Shown here: one piece after another, positions 1 to 10,919 of the stretch | Numbering within the stretch: position 1 is the stretch's first letter | Layout of the letters: every line of letters starts with the position of its first letter | NCBI GenBank assembly: GCA_000149265.1 | Contig: CH002355.1 | Coordinates: 118,954 to 182,953 of the forward strand | Length of the DNA: 64,000 nucleotides | Direction: 5' to 3' | DNA from: Ciona savignyi | Taxonomy: Eukaryota > Chordata > Ascidiacea > Phlebobranchia > Cionidae | Notes under the pieces: model-generated | Told to the model about the DNA's origin: nothing | Database searches by the model: none | What the model saw: the letters and a program-made list of their open reading frames with translations, nothing else | Made by a program: the position numbers and the translations under genes

Positions 1-176
1 AAAAAATTTAAACGACGCTTTTGAAAAAAAAAACTGTGTAAAATTAAGTTTTTACGCAACTTTTCTTCCAATCAACTTAACAAACAATTTGTCATGAAAG
101 CTTACAGGCTACATGGGCATTTATGACATCACAAGAAGCTATTTGATGTCACATTAGTGCAATTTAAAAGTACAGA

Positions 177-226
177 ACTCCTACTATAGTAGGAAATAGT
201 ACAACTTCTATTATAGTAGGAGTAAA
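177..226. repeat. Short inverted repeat (hairpin)
   Basis: The arms ACTCCTACTATAGTAGG and a near-matching TATTATAGTAGGAGT flank about 15 bases. Each arm is itself partly palindromic. No function can be assigned. Confidence 0.5.
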
Positions 227-659
227 CATTCAAAAAAATGCCAAGGTCAGAGGCGTCTTGTTTTTCCTTAACCATGCATCCGGGTTAATACGTTTTGTTT
301 TAGAATTTTAACGTTGCTAAATTTTTCGTTTTACTTCCCTATATTTCGAGGATACCGTGAGTCATTTAAAAAATGCTAGGGACCATTGCGTATTATTTTT
401 TAAAAGTTTGAGTACCGCTGCTGTAAAAAGTTATTTCGTTTTTTTTTGTCCCTACCGAATGTTAGGACCATCAGCTAAAAAACTTTAAACTGATGTACGA
501 GATGTATTTAAAGCTATTCAAACTGATATTTTTTAGAAATAAAACTTAAGAAACCGTTTGAGAAAGTTTATTGTGAATGTTTTGTTTTTGTTATATTGTG
601 TTTTCACTATTTTGGTAAATTTAAATCATTTTTTTCAAAACAGGCACTTTTAAGAATTA

Positions 660-763
660 AAAAGAAATATATTCTTACGAATTGTGAGTTGGCACGCGGA
701 AGGATTTTTCCATTAATTTTAGCCCATTTTGGCACCCAGGCCGAGAAAGGTTGCCCACCCCTG
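660..763 (-). mobile_element. Terminus of a hAT-like DNA transposon
   Basis: Read on the minus strand, the sequence starting at 763 begins CAGGGGTGGGCAACC, a typical hAT-superfamily terminal inverted repeat. It continues with the 'GGCC..GGTGCCAAA' type of subterminal sequence seen in many animal hAT elements. The 8 bases outside it (764-771, CTCTAGAC) would be the target-site copy. The opposite end is not visible, so the element is truncated or runs off the left edge. No transposase reading frame is visible here. Confidence 0.45.
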
Positions 764-771
764 CTCTAGAC

Positions 772-1342
772 TATCATCCTTCTTCCTGGCAGATTGTGTT
801 TAGAGATGTTACTTATATATTATTTAAAAAATATGTAATGGTGAAATATCAATTGACTACGTAAATTGCTACCATCACAAGCATTTGGCTAGTTCACTAT
901 ATTTTACAATCATTTATGACCCGGTATCTCTTTTTTAAATAAAAAAATATATGCACAGCATAGCAAATTTAAATATATTGCAAAACATTCTAGAATAGGA
1001 TTTGAAACACAATATTCTAAAATATTCTAGAATACCAAATTATCCTATATTGTGCATAGGATAGGATATTCTGGTTTATCAGCATGAATGGGAAAACCGA
1101 GGGGGATATCCCACGCTGGAATGTCATACCATCTACTCCCCTATGCTGTGCTGCGGGTAGTTTTTCAATGAAGAGAAGAGGGACCGGGTCTTCTTGGATT
1201 GTATAGTGTACTGGACTAGTGTGAGGGCCGCGAGGGCAGCACGTCGCGTAGTGAAATGATACCACACCATAACATATTGATCAAATATAAGATACGTAAC
1301 ATCTCTGAATTGCACCACACTGGAGCGGAGGCTGAGCGGGAC
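772..1342. other. Intergenic, AT-rich; isolated SINE tail near 1060-1110
   Basis: No gene is visible. Around 1058-1110 the minus strand carries the 3' end of the local SINE family (CCTATCC repeats and the GGTTTTCCCATTCA box) attached to unrelated sequence. It is either a truncated copy or a second family with the same tail. Confidence 0.4.
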
Positions 1343-1442
1343 NNNNNNNNNNNNNNNNNNNNNNNNNNNNNNNNNNNNNNNNNNNNNNNNNNNNNNNNNN
1401 NNNNNNNNNNNNNNNNNNNNNNNNNNNNNNNNNNNNNNNNNN
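1343..1442. other. Assembly gap (100 N)
   Basis: Exactly 100 N, the conventional length for a gap of unknown size. Reading frames that cross it have no meaning. Confidence 0.99.
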
Positions 1443-1487
1443 ATTAAGTTTGTTTGTTCGAGTAAAATAGTTCCAACCATTGGAAGG

Positions 1488-1785
1488 TCCGGCCCGGTGG
1501 TCTAGCGGTTTAGTGCGTCGCCTTTCAATCGAAAGGTTGCAGGTGCAAAACTGGTCGCTATCTAGTCGGTTGTGTCCTTGGGCAAGGCACTTTAAGGACA
1601 TTGACTGAACCCAGCGGATTAATGGGTTCTACCAAATTGAAGGAACGTGTCTATCATATACAACACACTGCAATAGCTCCGGTAACCCGACGATGGGCGC
1701 GAGGTAATCTGACGATTGCCCGTGTGATAACCCCCTTGGTTTTCCCATTCACGGGGATAAACATGAATATCCTATCCTATCCTAT
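1488..1785 (+). mobile_element. tRNA-derived SINE, near full length
   Basis: This is the best reference copy of the family. A tRNA-like head has a polymerase III A box (TGGTCTAGCGG) and an anticodon-arm-like hairpin (CCTTTCAATCGAAAGG). A B-box-like GGTGCAAAACTGG follows. Then comes a body with the conserved segment GAACCCAGCGGATTAATGGG, ending in repeated CCTAT units. The head resembles a tRNA but is too diverged to be a functional tRNA gene. Confidence 0.85.
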
Positions 1786-2397
1786 TGGAAGGAATAATCA
1801 AAATCATAGTAAATATTCGTGATCTTGGATTCGCGGCAATTTCCTTATCTGTAATCAGCGCGACAAGACAAAAGGCAACGCTGTCACGATCTGCGGCTTG
1901 TTTACTCGTGTATGTGTTTCAATACAGGACGAACGAACAGTTTTGTTTAGACTCTTAAGTCTCTGTAGTTAAGTTTAAATTTTCTTTCTCTTTGTCTGCT
2001 TTTCAAATTCATCTAAAAACACGACATTTTTGGTTGTTGTTTAAATAACGATGACGTCATAAAAAATACGAAAATTCCGTAATACAACTTTAATCAATTA
2101 CGCCTAGCTCTAGTGCCACTTAACCTATATTTTATAACCATCAACAAATTTTGAATAAATACTTTATTGCATCGTATATTGGAAATGATAAATAGACAAG
2201 ATTATAAAGTGAAGAATCTCTATTAAATAAACAGAATGCTGGAAGAGTCAGTATCACAAAGACGCTATCAAGAACTTTTTTATTTATTGTGACTTTTAGT
2301 TAGTTCCATCTACCTACTCTATTTAAAACCGGATCATTCACCAAATGTATAGTTGTTCTATATTATATGACATAAAATTATATATGATACAATAAAT

Positions 2398-2505
2398 CAA
2401 GGATCAATGAAAAACACAATGACTTAAATCTTCGGTATGACATTTACAAAATCAAAGATCAATGAAAAACATGAAGGACTTAAATCTTTGGTATGCCAGC
2501 CACTA
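2398..2505 (-). repeat. Direct duplication of the cathepsin B stop-codon region
   Basis: About 46 bases around the stop codon of cathepsin B (2455-2505) recur immediately downstream of it (2398-2446). Both copies encode an IPKI-stop ending in the minus frame. The downstream copy is therefore a decayed duplicate in the 3' UTR. Confidence 0.7.
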
Positions 2506-5500
2506 CAGATGATTCAATGCCGCATTCATCATTTCCCCGCAGAATCTTGAAATAACCCTTATCCCCCCAGTCGGTGTTCCAGCTGTTAGCCACAAGCCAA
2601 TACGGGGTGCCATTTTCTGTGCCCCAACCAAGAATTCTTATGGCATGACCCCCAAGTACTCCACCTGATACATGCTGGTACACCCCTAAAAATGAAGTTG
2701 GAATAAAATTTGTTACCCTATGGTTGTGTGATGAGAACAGCTTCAGTTGTGGCCAAACCTAGGGGACTAATGAGTTCTAATAAGTTTAAAAGTACTTTTT
2801 AATCATATACAACACACAGCAATCCAGTTATATTATTGTGAGCATGAGGTATTGGTCATGTAATATTACCCCTTGCATTTCCTATTCATGAAGGAAAACA
2901 TGATTATCCTATGTATTTAAGGATAGATACATATTTTTTTTATCTCATAGGGTTAAATAAAAGGAAATGCAACCACTGAGAACTTGGGCCCCACAAAAAG
3001 GTTTAATAGCACTACATCCATACATGTACATACCTCTGAAAAATATTATCTGATTGCTTTAATGACTGCTATTTAGTTTAACTGTTTATTAACAATAATA
3101 GAATTATTTGTAGAGAAATAAAAACTAGATCTGTTACTGAAAGTTATAGCACATGTCGGAATATCTTATTTGCATTATATGGATAACATTCTTACCAGAT
3201 TTGTAGGTTGGAAAATCTGCATAGACAGTGAAAGCTCCTTCTACAGGTCCATGTGTCATAATTTCAGTTTGGATTTGGGTTGGGTCAGAGCCAACACTAT
3301 ATGATGATAATCCGTAATGCTTGTCTTTGTTGTAAGATATCGATGTATTGCCCAAACATTTAGAAACACAACCCGGGGTGCTACCTCCTTCCGAGCATTT
3401 TGGTCTTTGGCCTGGATTAAATAAGAGCAGAATAACCAAAAACATACTTACTATATGCTAAAGGTGACGCAGGTTGGGCTTGGGATAGGATTATTATGTT
3501 TAACCCGTGACTGGGAAAATGCAATGTCTGTTTAACACACAGGCAAATGTCAGATTACCTCGTTTAATCACGATACTGCTGTATCAAAAATGGCAGCTGA
3601 GTTGTTTATTATCTTTTGTTTCTGAAATTTTACCTTAATAATTAAAATCGATTTACCCGAAAACTGTTTGTGTAAAACGTTACAAAGATCCCCATGGGTT
3701 TATTTAAATGCATAGCTACAATTTGCATTTTTACCTGTAACATGGTGTTCACATGGCGATATCTGGTATGGCAGACACCCGACTTTTGAATTGTACAACC
3801 CACCACTTACTAAGCCATCATTTGTCCAATACTTCCATGCACTTCCTGGAAACCCGCCATTGCATCTGTGATAGAATTGAATTGTCAGATGAGATATAGT
3901 CAAAGATGTTATAAATATACCCAATTTATTTCAAAAATGTGTTTCAAATGACATGTGAAACCTATGCATCTTCTTAATTTGCTCTCAATTATTAGGACAA
4001 GACAATAGATAAAAGCAAATATTTATTACCATGGCAATAAATAAAATAATTTTGGAGATAAATAATTATTGTTTATTTTAAAGTTTAACGTAAAAAAGTT
4101 AAGAGTTTATGATAAGTTGGTTGGGGAGCTATAGAAGTTGACACCAAGTGCTTATATTTCATTCAGTGGTATTTTGTTACAAACCCCCAACAAATAATTA
4201 TTGTTTTAAACTTTAGGTACTCAACTTTTATTGGTTTAGGTACCAATGCATTTAGACAATACGCGGCTAGTACGCGACAGCAAATAGTAAAAAGTTTGTT
4301 TGCATGAATATGCAAGCTTGCATGTCGTAATCTATTGTCCAATATTTTAATAGGTCAGCAATTCAACCAATAGGCCAAATTATTAAGTTGGTATGGTGCA
4401 ACAAGTGGTCCAATTTGGAGTGAAAATGCCATAACACTATTAAAACTTGGCAACTTAATATTTTTTTACTTTTAAACATTACTTTAGTAGTTTTAACTTT
4501 TCTATTTTTTTTACTTTTAAACATTACTTCACTAGTTTTAACTTTTCTTGCAGAAATTTTACTGCATCAGTGAAACTGGACACTCCATTATAAAGTTCAT
4601 GTTCTTTAAAGCACTCCTACCCATCGCCGCATTCAAATCCACAGCATGTCAGCAAATCCTCTGCAGAAATCTCCACCTTAACTTTCCCATTGCTACGAAT
4701 GCAGATTCGATCAGACATAGCTTCGACTGCACCAAATGCCCAGCACGAACCACAGGACCCCTGTTGCCCAAATAACAAGTTTTTAACATTGACCCTTATC
4801 TTGTATATCAGCACAACACTAGAAAAGTTTTGGCGGTCGTGTCCGCAATATTAATTTAGTTATACCCATTTTCTTTTAAATGAAGGATTGTTTGTTTTGC
4901 CAATTTTTTCCGGTTCCTGTGTTGTGTTTTTGCAATATTTGCCATTAAATAATACTGGGGGAAAAATGAATTATTCGAAAAAAAAAACAAACTATTGTTT
5001 GACTAGGCCTATTCAGTTAACCATAATTTTAAACTGACAAAACAATTGCCACGAAACAGTGGACTGATATTTTTGGGACAGTTAACTAACCATTTACGAA
5101 ATCTAAGCACATGTACACTTCTATTAATTATTTACACATAAACTTAGAAGTACCAATAAAATATAATTCAAAAACAAAGGAATATAGCTTTTTACATAAT
5201 TACTTCAATAAATATGTATAATAGTAGTGTAATAATTAAAAAAAAACTAGGCAACTAAGTATACATTAAACATACTGTATGCCATATGATCAAAGTCTAA
5301 TGCTTTTTCATTTTTCAAGTTTAACACTAAAAAAATATAAAGTATACTTGACCTGGTCTCTAATGTAGGTAATAGATGGGCAGTTTGGCCACTGAGTCCT
5401 GGAATCAAATTCTTTAGGAATTTGAATTCCTTCCAAATTGTGGTAGCTGCAAAAAAATACTTAAATTTACCGGTTCAAATAAAAATATTAAACAACCATA

Positions 5501-7122
5501 ATCTAAATTCTAGATAGTTGCTAAATTCTATTAATAAACTGGTAGGAATTGACATAGGATAAGAGGATATTCATGTTTATTTTCGTGTATAGGAAATTAC
5601 AGGGGCGTTAGCACACCGGTAATTGCCAGATTACCTCACGCCAACCATCAAATGGAGTTTTCGCAGTGTGTTGTGTATGATTTAGACATTTCTTTAAAAT
5701 GGTAGAACCATCATTCCACTTCCATCATTAAGTACCTTTTTTATGGACACAGCCGACTAGGTTGTGACCATTTTTGATTATGCAACACGTGAACTAAAAG
5801 GCAATGCACTACCTACATACCAATCCAATCAGCCGGACAAAAGTACCAGTATTTAAAAAAAATATGGTTGTGATATATAAATCAGGAATATTTGCAAACA
5901 AAAGTACCCCACCTAGTTGGTAGTTTAGAGAAACCATAAAGATCTTCTTTCACTCCACAGAGTCCTCTAAGATCCTCAGGGCTGTAGTGATCCGGGTCAA
6001 AGTTCAAGGCTGCCTGTAACATCACAATAATTTGATATAAAGAAACTACATTGTAATATATTTACACAGGGGTATCTGTACTAGCTAGGTGAATAAGTGC
6101 ACCAGAGATGTGGCACTGACCTTGCACAACTCGTATGTTCTTACATGTAACAATACTCTTTTCATATAATGCTTCACCACATGCCACATATTCTACAACA
6201 CCACCAGGGCACCAGCACTTTGTATTGTTTACTCCTATCATTATCTTTCTTTTTGTTAGCAATTAATATAACCATACTAAAGATTACCCACCACCACTGA
6301 CTTAATCAATATTTAATAAGATGGGCCTTGACAGTGCATCAAATTAAACAGGGTAACTATTCTCCCATCTTAAACTTTATTATCATTATTTATACACCAA
6401 ATGGAAACTTGCTGCTGCTTTTTGTTTTTAATTTTGTTTTACGTATATTGTAGACATTTAACACCAACAACAAGCATGGTATGCAAATATCGTACTTAAC
6501 CTTACTTCCCTTAATCCAGGCTTAAGAAATCATGGTTAAGAATGCTTGGCTATCTTTAGTGCAAGATTCCTTACAAGTGGAAATTTGTGGCTTAACGCAA
6601 TTTGTTTTATATTTTAAGATTTTATAATAAAAATTTTATTATAATTTGCGAAAATTGTTCGCTGGTTCTGAGTCACCAAACTTAGGAAACAAAACACAGG
6701 GGAAACAATAAAGGGCTTAATTTTTCCCAATTTGCGTATTTATTTAAAAATAAGATGCGTTTCCCCCCTTATATATAAGACGTGTTTAAACTACTGTAAT
6801 GTTGCCATATTTTTCCAGTTTCCCTTTTCTTAAATACCAGTACCTGTGAGAATCTTCTTTAACATTTTATTAGAGAAACATTTTTTACTAAACAAATTAA
6901 ACAAAAAACATTATACAATTACAAACTTATGGGTAAGATATTAAGCGGTGGTATATAAATGTTCAACATATTGGCTCAAAGGTATATCAAATACATTACC
7001 CTCCATGTTGTATTCATCTGGTTCACGGTCTTCACAATGACATTGAAGTTTGCTTCTTTGGCCAATGTGAAACCATCGATCACGGCCGGTGTGCACAAAA
7101 TAATAAAAACTAAGAATTTCAT
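2480..7122 (-). CDS. CTSB: Cathepsin B (papain-family cysteine protease), 7 exons, 336 aa
   Basis: Lysosomal cysteine endopeptidase and dipeptidyl carboxypeptidase. Exons on the minus strand: 7122-7000, 6013-5913, 5446-5353, 4760-4621, 3865-3735, 3411-3196, 2685-2480. All have GT-AG borders, phases agree, and the sum is 1011 nt. Exon 1 gives a signal peptide ([10 protein letters not shown]...) and the start of the propeptide. The mature enzyme begins near the [12 protein letters not shown] segment. Catalytic Cys112 lies in [12 protein letters not shown], His282 in [11 protein letters not shown] and Asn302 in [10 protein letters not shown]. The occluding-loop histidines that define cathepsin B among papain-family enzymes are present (PCEHHV). 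Length matches the family (human 339 aa), and each catalytic residue is four positions on from the human number. Introns hold SINE fragments. The assignment is as firm as sequence alone allows. Confidence 0.97.
2750..2905 (+). mobile_element. SINE 3' fragment in the last cathepsin B intron
   Basis: A diverged copy of the SINE body: an ACTAATGAGTTCTA block, a CATATACAACACACAGCAAT block and an AACATGATTATCCTATG tail. The tRNA head is missing. Confidence 0.6.
3477..3572 (-). mobile_element. SINE tail fragment
   Basis: Minus-strand copy of the SINE 3' part only, with the GGATAGGATTATTATG tail and the TTAACACACAGGCAAAT segment. It lies in a cathepsin B intron. Confidence 0.6.
4462..4550. repeat. 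Tandem duplication, about 43 bp, two copies
   Basis: The motif TTTTTACTTTTAAACATTAC followed by TTTTAACTTTTC occurs twice in a row just downstream of cathepsin B exon 4, inside the intron. Confidence 0.65.
5553..5845 (-). mobile_element. SINE copy, diverged, in a cathepsin B intron
   Basis: The full minus-strand order is recognisable: tail AGGATATTCATGTTTAT, body, the ATGGACACAGCCGACTAGGT block, and the degenerate tRNA head ending in CAATCAGCCGGAC. Confidence 0.7.
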
Positions 7123-7799
7123 TATGATAAGATGGGTATCTGTTTTGCACATGGAATCATATGATTGTGATATCTGTTAGTTTGGTCCAGCTGAATAGCT
7201 TGCTGGGTTAGTGTGTCACCTTTTAATCAAAAGGTTGTTTGAAACTGGTCGCTAGCTAGTTGGTTGTATTTAGTGTGCTGTTAATTATCACTGGAATAAA
7301 AATAAATAAAGTAAACGAAGCTGACATTTATTGGGGCACTAAATGTCGTAAATGGCAGGGAAATGAGGGAATCTGGACACCAAAGTGGGAAAAGTAATTA
7401 TAACTATACCACCAACACGATCTTGAACCCATAAATAGTCAAAACTCTAACCCCAGCTCGAACGCTAACTCGTGACCCGTTAATTTTCATTTTATTGTGC
7501 AGCTTCCCTCCTTCCCTTATTTGGCTGAACTACTATGCTTAGAACAAAGGACGCGACAACTCTATAAATCGCGAGAATAATAATAACATTCATGTTCGGT
7601 ATTAATATTTTACATTTTTTTCAAAACCTAAATCAACAGTCAAAATATTATAGTTTAATATTATTAATAATGCAAAATTAGATTACCAGCATCTTATAAA
7701 ACGTTTTAACTTTTCGTTTCCGTCTCTGTAAGTTCCGCCTTTTATTTCTATTAAAAGAAGTTTGGTAAAAAAGGCAATGACGTAAGGGATTTTCCCTTC
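7123..7799. other. Upstream region of cathepsin B, with a SINE head fragment at 7183-7290
   Basis: A decayed plus-strand SINE head (TTAGTGTGTCACCTTTTAATCAAAAGG, then CTGGTCGCTAGCTAGTTGG) is the only recognisable feature. The promoter of cathepsin B should lie here, but no TATA box or initiator could be assigned. Confidence 0.4.
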
Positions 7800-8278
7800 T
7801 GTGGTGAATCGATGCTTTCGGGAACTAATATAATTTTTATGTATAATGATCACGTATACTGTTTGTAGAACCCGTATGTGAACGACGTATATCTAACATG
7901 TCATTTGCGTCGTATTTACGACAACTACACTGCCTTTTGTACTTAAAACGCCAGTCATTATCCCAATTAAAATGGGCGTCGAAATGTCTCCCCCTTTTGC
8001 TATATATTGCCGTGTATGTAAACGTACAAAATATTGCCACCATAACCGCGTTACTATGCGCTGCATTCTCAGCAATAGAATGCAGCTTACAGAATAAAAT
8101 ACTGCCTTGCGTCTAAAGTCTATATTCTGAATTTTATGCTGCTACTGGAGTCAGACTTAGACAAGCACCGACTTTACAAACTGGAAAGGACAGCCTAAAG
8201 TGACCTTTTGGTTTAGCGACGAGCGGCCAAATGCGCTTGCCCCGATAAGAAGCTTAAAAGAAAAGTAGGGGTGCCAAA
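7800..8278 (+). repeat. 5' LTR
   Basis: Starts TGTGGTGAATCG and ends just before the primer binding site. A TATA box (TATATATT at 8001) and a polyadenylation signal AATAAA at 8093-8098 mark likely U3 and R regions. The start is fixed by the first base shared with the 3' LTR. The 3' end lacks the usual CA, so the boundary may be off by a few bases. Confidence 0.88.
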
Positions 8279-8315
8279 TTGTTGAACCCGACGTGATCTG
8301 AACACGCAACCTTCT
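8279..8315 (+). promoter_or_regulatory. Primer binding site resembling the complement of tRNA-Trp
   Basis: Positions 8287-8315 (CCCGACGTGAT, then CTGAACACGCAACCTTCT) closely match the complement of the acceptor, T and variable regions of animal tRNA-Trp as I recall it. The match extends well past the usual 18 bases. The first bases (TTGTTGAA) match the expected TGG start less well and appear to hold one extra base. Confidence 0.7.
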
Positions 8316-8816
8316 CGAAGAAAAGTGTGTAACAAAGCTTAATTTTGAAGTTTTAAAAGAACTAAAAATCCGCTTATAGAGAGAGAAACTTAAAGTTACC
8401 GCCAAGAACTGTTTACAGAAGAAACCGCCTGAAAGTTTTTTTTTTGTCATCATCAACTCAAGTCAGCGACGTTGACGATTAAGAACTATCTAATTTACCC
8501 AATTGAGTCAAGACCAAGACAGGAATCTACATTAAAGAAAAGTTGTTCGCTACAGCCCAAGTGAAGATTCGCCGTATCAATTCCGACGAACGAAGAAAAA
8601 ATCTCTACGATCAGGAGTGTATTTAATCTGTTTGTAAATCATTTTAAAATATTTATATTTTTTGATTTTTAGTTATTGTTTCTGCTTATGTTAAATACTT
8701 ATTGCTAAGTAACTGTGTGTGCTTGATAACTGCAATCCAGAGCCACCTGGTTAATTTTATTTGACTTCCAAAAAATTCGTAGTCCTAGGTTGGTTATTAA
8801 ATACTTGGATACTACA

Positions 8817-9941
8817 ATGATGCATAATAGCGGTGTCTCACTTTACAGGTTTGCAGACAGAAAGAACAAACCGACATCATCCACAACTGCACGAACACCG
8901 TCTCAGAAAATGGTTAGTAACGCTTGCGATGTTTTGTCACATGACCCTATACGTCCATACAGCAACCGACTCAGCAGTAAATCAGGCGCGTCTATGTTTA
9001 ATTCTTGTCTGTCGTGTAAAGTTAAAGTTGACTCGCCGTTTAAGTCACGCTTTCGTTGCCACTTTGGCATAAATGGTCGTCGAAAAGTCCGAAAGGTAAA
9101 TAATCGTAAGCGTAAACGCTTTAATAGACCGTTTTCGAAACGAGTGTCGAAATCCGCTCCTCCCAGGTCGTTCTTTGTTGCGGACTATAAGACTGGTACG
9201 CGCTATTTTGTGGATGAAAGTGAGGAATGTTCTGTTCTACCTCCAATGGATAATGTCAATTCATTATTTAACTCCGGAAATTGTCCATCTACGTTGAATG
9301 ACACAAATATCAAAGTGTCTGGTAAAGAAACTGTTTTTATAAGTTTTAATGGCGTCGGTAAATTTCGTTGGAGTTTTCGCGTTGGAAATGTACTGCATCC
9401 CGTAATTGGTAGGGATTTCTTGCAGTATTTTGGTTTTAAAGTAGATGCGCGAAATTGTCGTCTTGTTAAATTTCCTACTTATAAACGTGTGTCTGACATA
9501 CGTTTCCAAAGCAAGCGCAACCTAGCTTTTGTGTATGGAATATGTGCCCGCAATTATAACGCCAGTTTTCGTCCTTCGCTCTCCAGGGTTGGTCCTTATG
9601 TACAAAATGGTGAGACTTGCCGTCTAAGTGCGTCGAATTGTCCGGAGTCGTTTCCTATAGTTAAGTCCGTTTGTACAAACGCTGCAGAGGTTAATAAATT
9701 AGCTACGGCTGCTCTTCCAGTTTGCAAATCGTCGGTGCAATTTAAGCATAATAATATAAGAGATCGTACTGCCCAAAACGAATCGCCTGTAGCACCACCC
9801 ATTCCCCCACGCGTGGCGTATCCTCCACCTGTTCCACAACAGGCAACGACGCCACCGCCAATTCCACGTCGAGTTACACGGTCTGTGTATAGAACCTATA
9901 CGGTGCCAAGTTTGATCGAACGTATTGCCGTAGTTTCATAA
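8817..9941 (+). CDS. Retrotransposon protein with degenerate Gypsy-type protease domain, 374 aa
   Basis: Only long intact frame in the LTR element. It is counted here from the first ATG; the frame is open 27 bases further upstream from a TTG. Residues about 88-118 are strongly basic (RRKVRKVNNRKRKR), as expected for nucleic-acid binding, but no CCHC zinc knuckle is visible. From about residue 128 the sequence follows a Gypsy retropepsin. A VDES segment stands where VDTG is expected, followed by CSVLPP. The characteristic late strand HPVIGRDFLQYFGFKVD lies near 195-211. The active-site Asp (residue 133) is kept but the following Thr-Gly is replaced by Glu-Ser, so proteolysis is doubtful. Residues 334-352 are rich in PPIPPR-type motifs. 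The element is young and the frame uninterrupted, so the protein may still be needed. Its role is unknown. Confidence 0.8.
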   Translation: MMHNSGVSLYRFADRKNKPTSSTTARTPSQKMVSNACDVLSHDPIRPYSNRLSSKSGASMFNSCLSCKVKVDSPFKSRFRCHFGINGRRKVRKVNNRKRKRFNRPFSKRVSKSAPPRSFFVADYKTGTRYFVDESEECSVLPPMDNVNSLFNSGNCPSTLNDTNIKVSGKETVFISFNGVGKFRWSFRVGNVLHPVIGRDFLQYFGFKVDARNCRLVKFPTYKRVSDIRFQSKRNLAFVYGICARNYNASFRPSLSRVGPYVQNGETCRLSASNCPESFPIVKSVCTNAAEVNKLATAALPVCKSSVQFKHNNIRDRTAQNESPVAPPIPPRVAYPPPVPQQATTPPPIPRRVTRSVYRTYTVPSLIERIAVVS

Positions 9942-10422
9942 TTGGTAAGAGCGCTGCGTTATGTGTCACTGACTATTAACATGTCTAATATTGGTCGTTA
10001 TTACCTTTCGCCACCTTGATGTCTATATTTTGTTGCCCTATCGCACTGCGAGGCTATTTGTTTATATTTTATTTTCCCGCTAATCAGCGAAGATATATGC
10101 TACTGATTTTAATTGCTTGGTTGGCGAAAGTATGGCCTCATGGGGTCATGTGATACAAATCGCGGCGTTACTGCCTTAATTGTGAGATGGCACAACTACT
10201 ACAGTTTTTACACGACAACAAAATCACGCACTCACATACAATGCACCAGTTTGTTATGCATAGTTGTGTAGCCTGGCGTTTGATTGCCCAACTATGGTCT
10301 ATTAGTTTTTTGCAGGTTCGAATTAATTCTACGTGGTGCTGTGAAAGGCGATCAAGAATTTTCCCTCAACATCGAATCTCACCACAACGAGAATAGGCAT
10401 AATACTTTGTTTAAAAATGCCC

Positions 10423-10435
10423 GGAAAAAGGGAGA
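10423..10435 (+). promoter_or_regulatory. Polypurine tract
   Basis: GGAAAAAGGGAGA lies two bases before the 3' LTR, the expected place for the plus-strand priming site of an LTR retrotransposon. Confidence 0.75.
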
Positions 10436-10437
10436 TA

Positions 10438-10915
10438 TGTGGTGAATCGATGCTTTCGGGAACTAATATAATTTTTATGTATAATGATCACGTATACTGT
10501 TTGTAGAACCCGTATGTGAACGACGTATATCTAACATGTCATTTGCGTCGTATTTACGACAACTACACTGCCTTTTGTACTTAAAACGCCAGTCATTATC
10601 CCAATTAAAATGGGCGTCGAAATGTCTCCCCCTTTTGCTATATATTGCCGTGTATGTAAACGTACAAAATATTGCCACCATAACCGCGTTACTATGCGCT
10701 GCATTCTCAGCAATAGAATGCAGCTTACAGAATAAAATACTGCCTTGCGTCTAAAGTCTATATTCTGAATTTTATGCTGCTACTGGAGTCAGACTTAGAC
10801 AAGCACCGACTTTACAAACTGGAAAGGACAGCCTAAAGTGACCTTTTGGTTTAGCGACGAGCGGCCAAATGCGCTTGCCCCGATGAAAGCTTAAAAGAAA
10901 AGTAGGGGTGCTAAA
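10438..10915 (+). repeat. 3' LTR
   Basis: Copy of the 5' LTR offset by 2638 bases, with the same TATA box and an AATAAA signal at 10731-10736. It differs by a 2-base indel at CGAT(AA)GAAGC and a few neighbouring bases. Confidence 0.9.
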
Positions 10916-10919
10916 CTTC

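Larger units (their letters stand above)
7800..10915 (+). mobile_element. Young LTR retrotransposon without a polymerase (Gypsy-related, non-autonomous)
   Basis: Two direct LTRs (7800-8278 and 10438-10915) read as identical except for a 2-base indel and neighbouring changes near their 3' ends. A 4-base target duplication CTTC flanks the element (7796-7799 and 10916-10919). A primer binding site resembling the complement of tRNA-Trp follows the 5' LTR, and a polypurine tract precedes the 3' LTR. The internal 2.16 kb holds one 374-aa ORF with a protease-like fold. No reverse transcriptase, RNase H or integrase is visible in any frame, so it must depend on enzymes supplied by a relative. LTR near-identity indicates a recent insertion. 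The Gypsy assignment comes from the protease-like segment alone. Confidence 0.9.

Noticed and set aside
1490-1560. Possible tRNA gene
   Set aside because: The cloverleaf is degenerate and the same head is repeated over 20 times with a common body: it is a SINE.
7893-8116. 60-72-aa open frames present in both LTRs on both strands
   Set aside because: They are identical only because the LTRs are copies; they overlap the TATA and polyadenylation signals and show no protein features.
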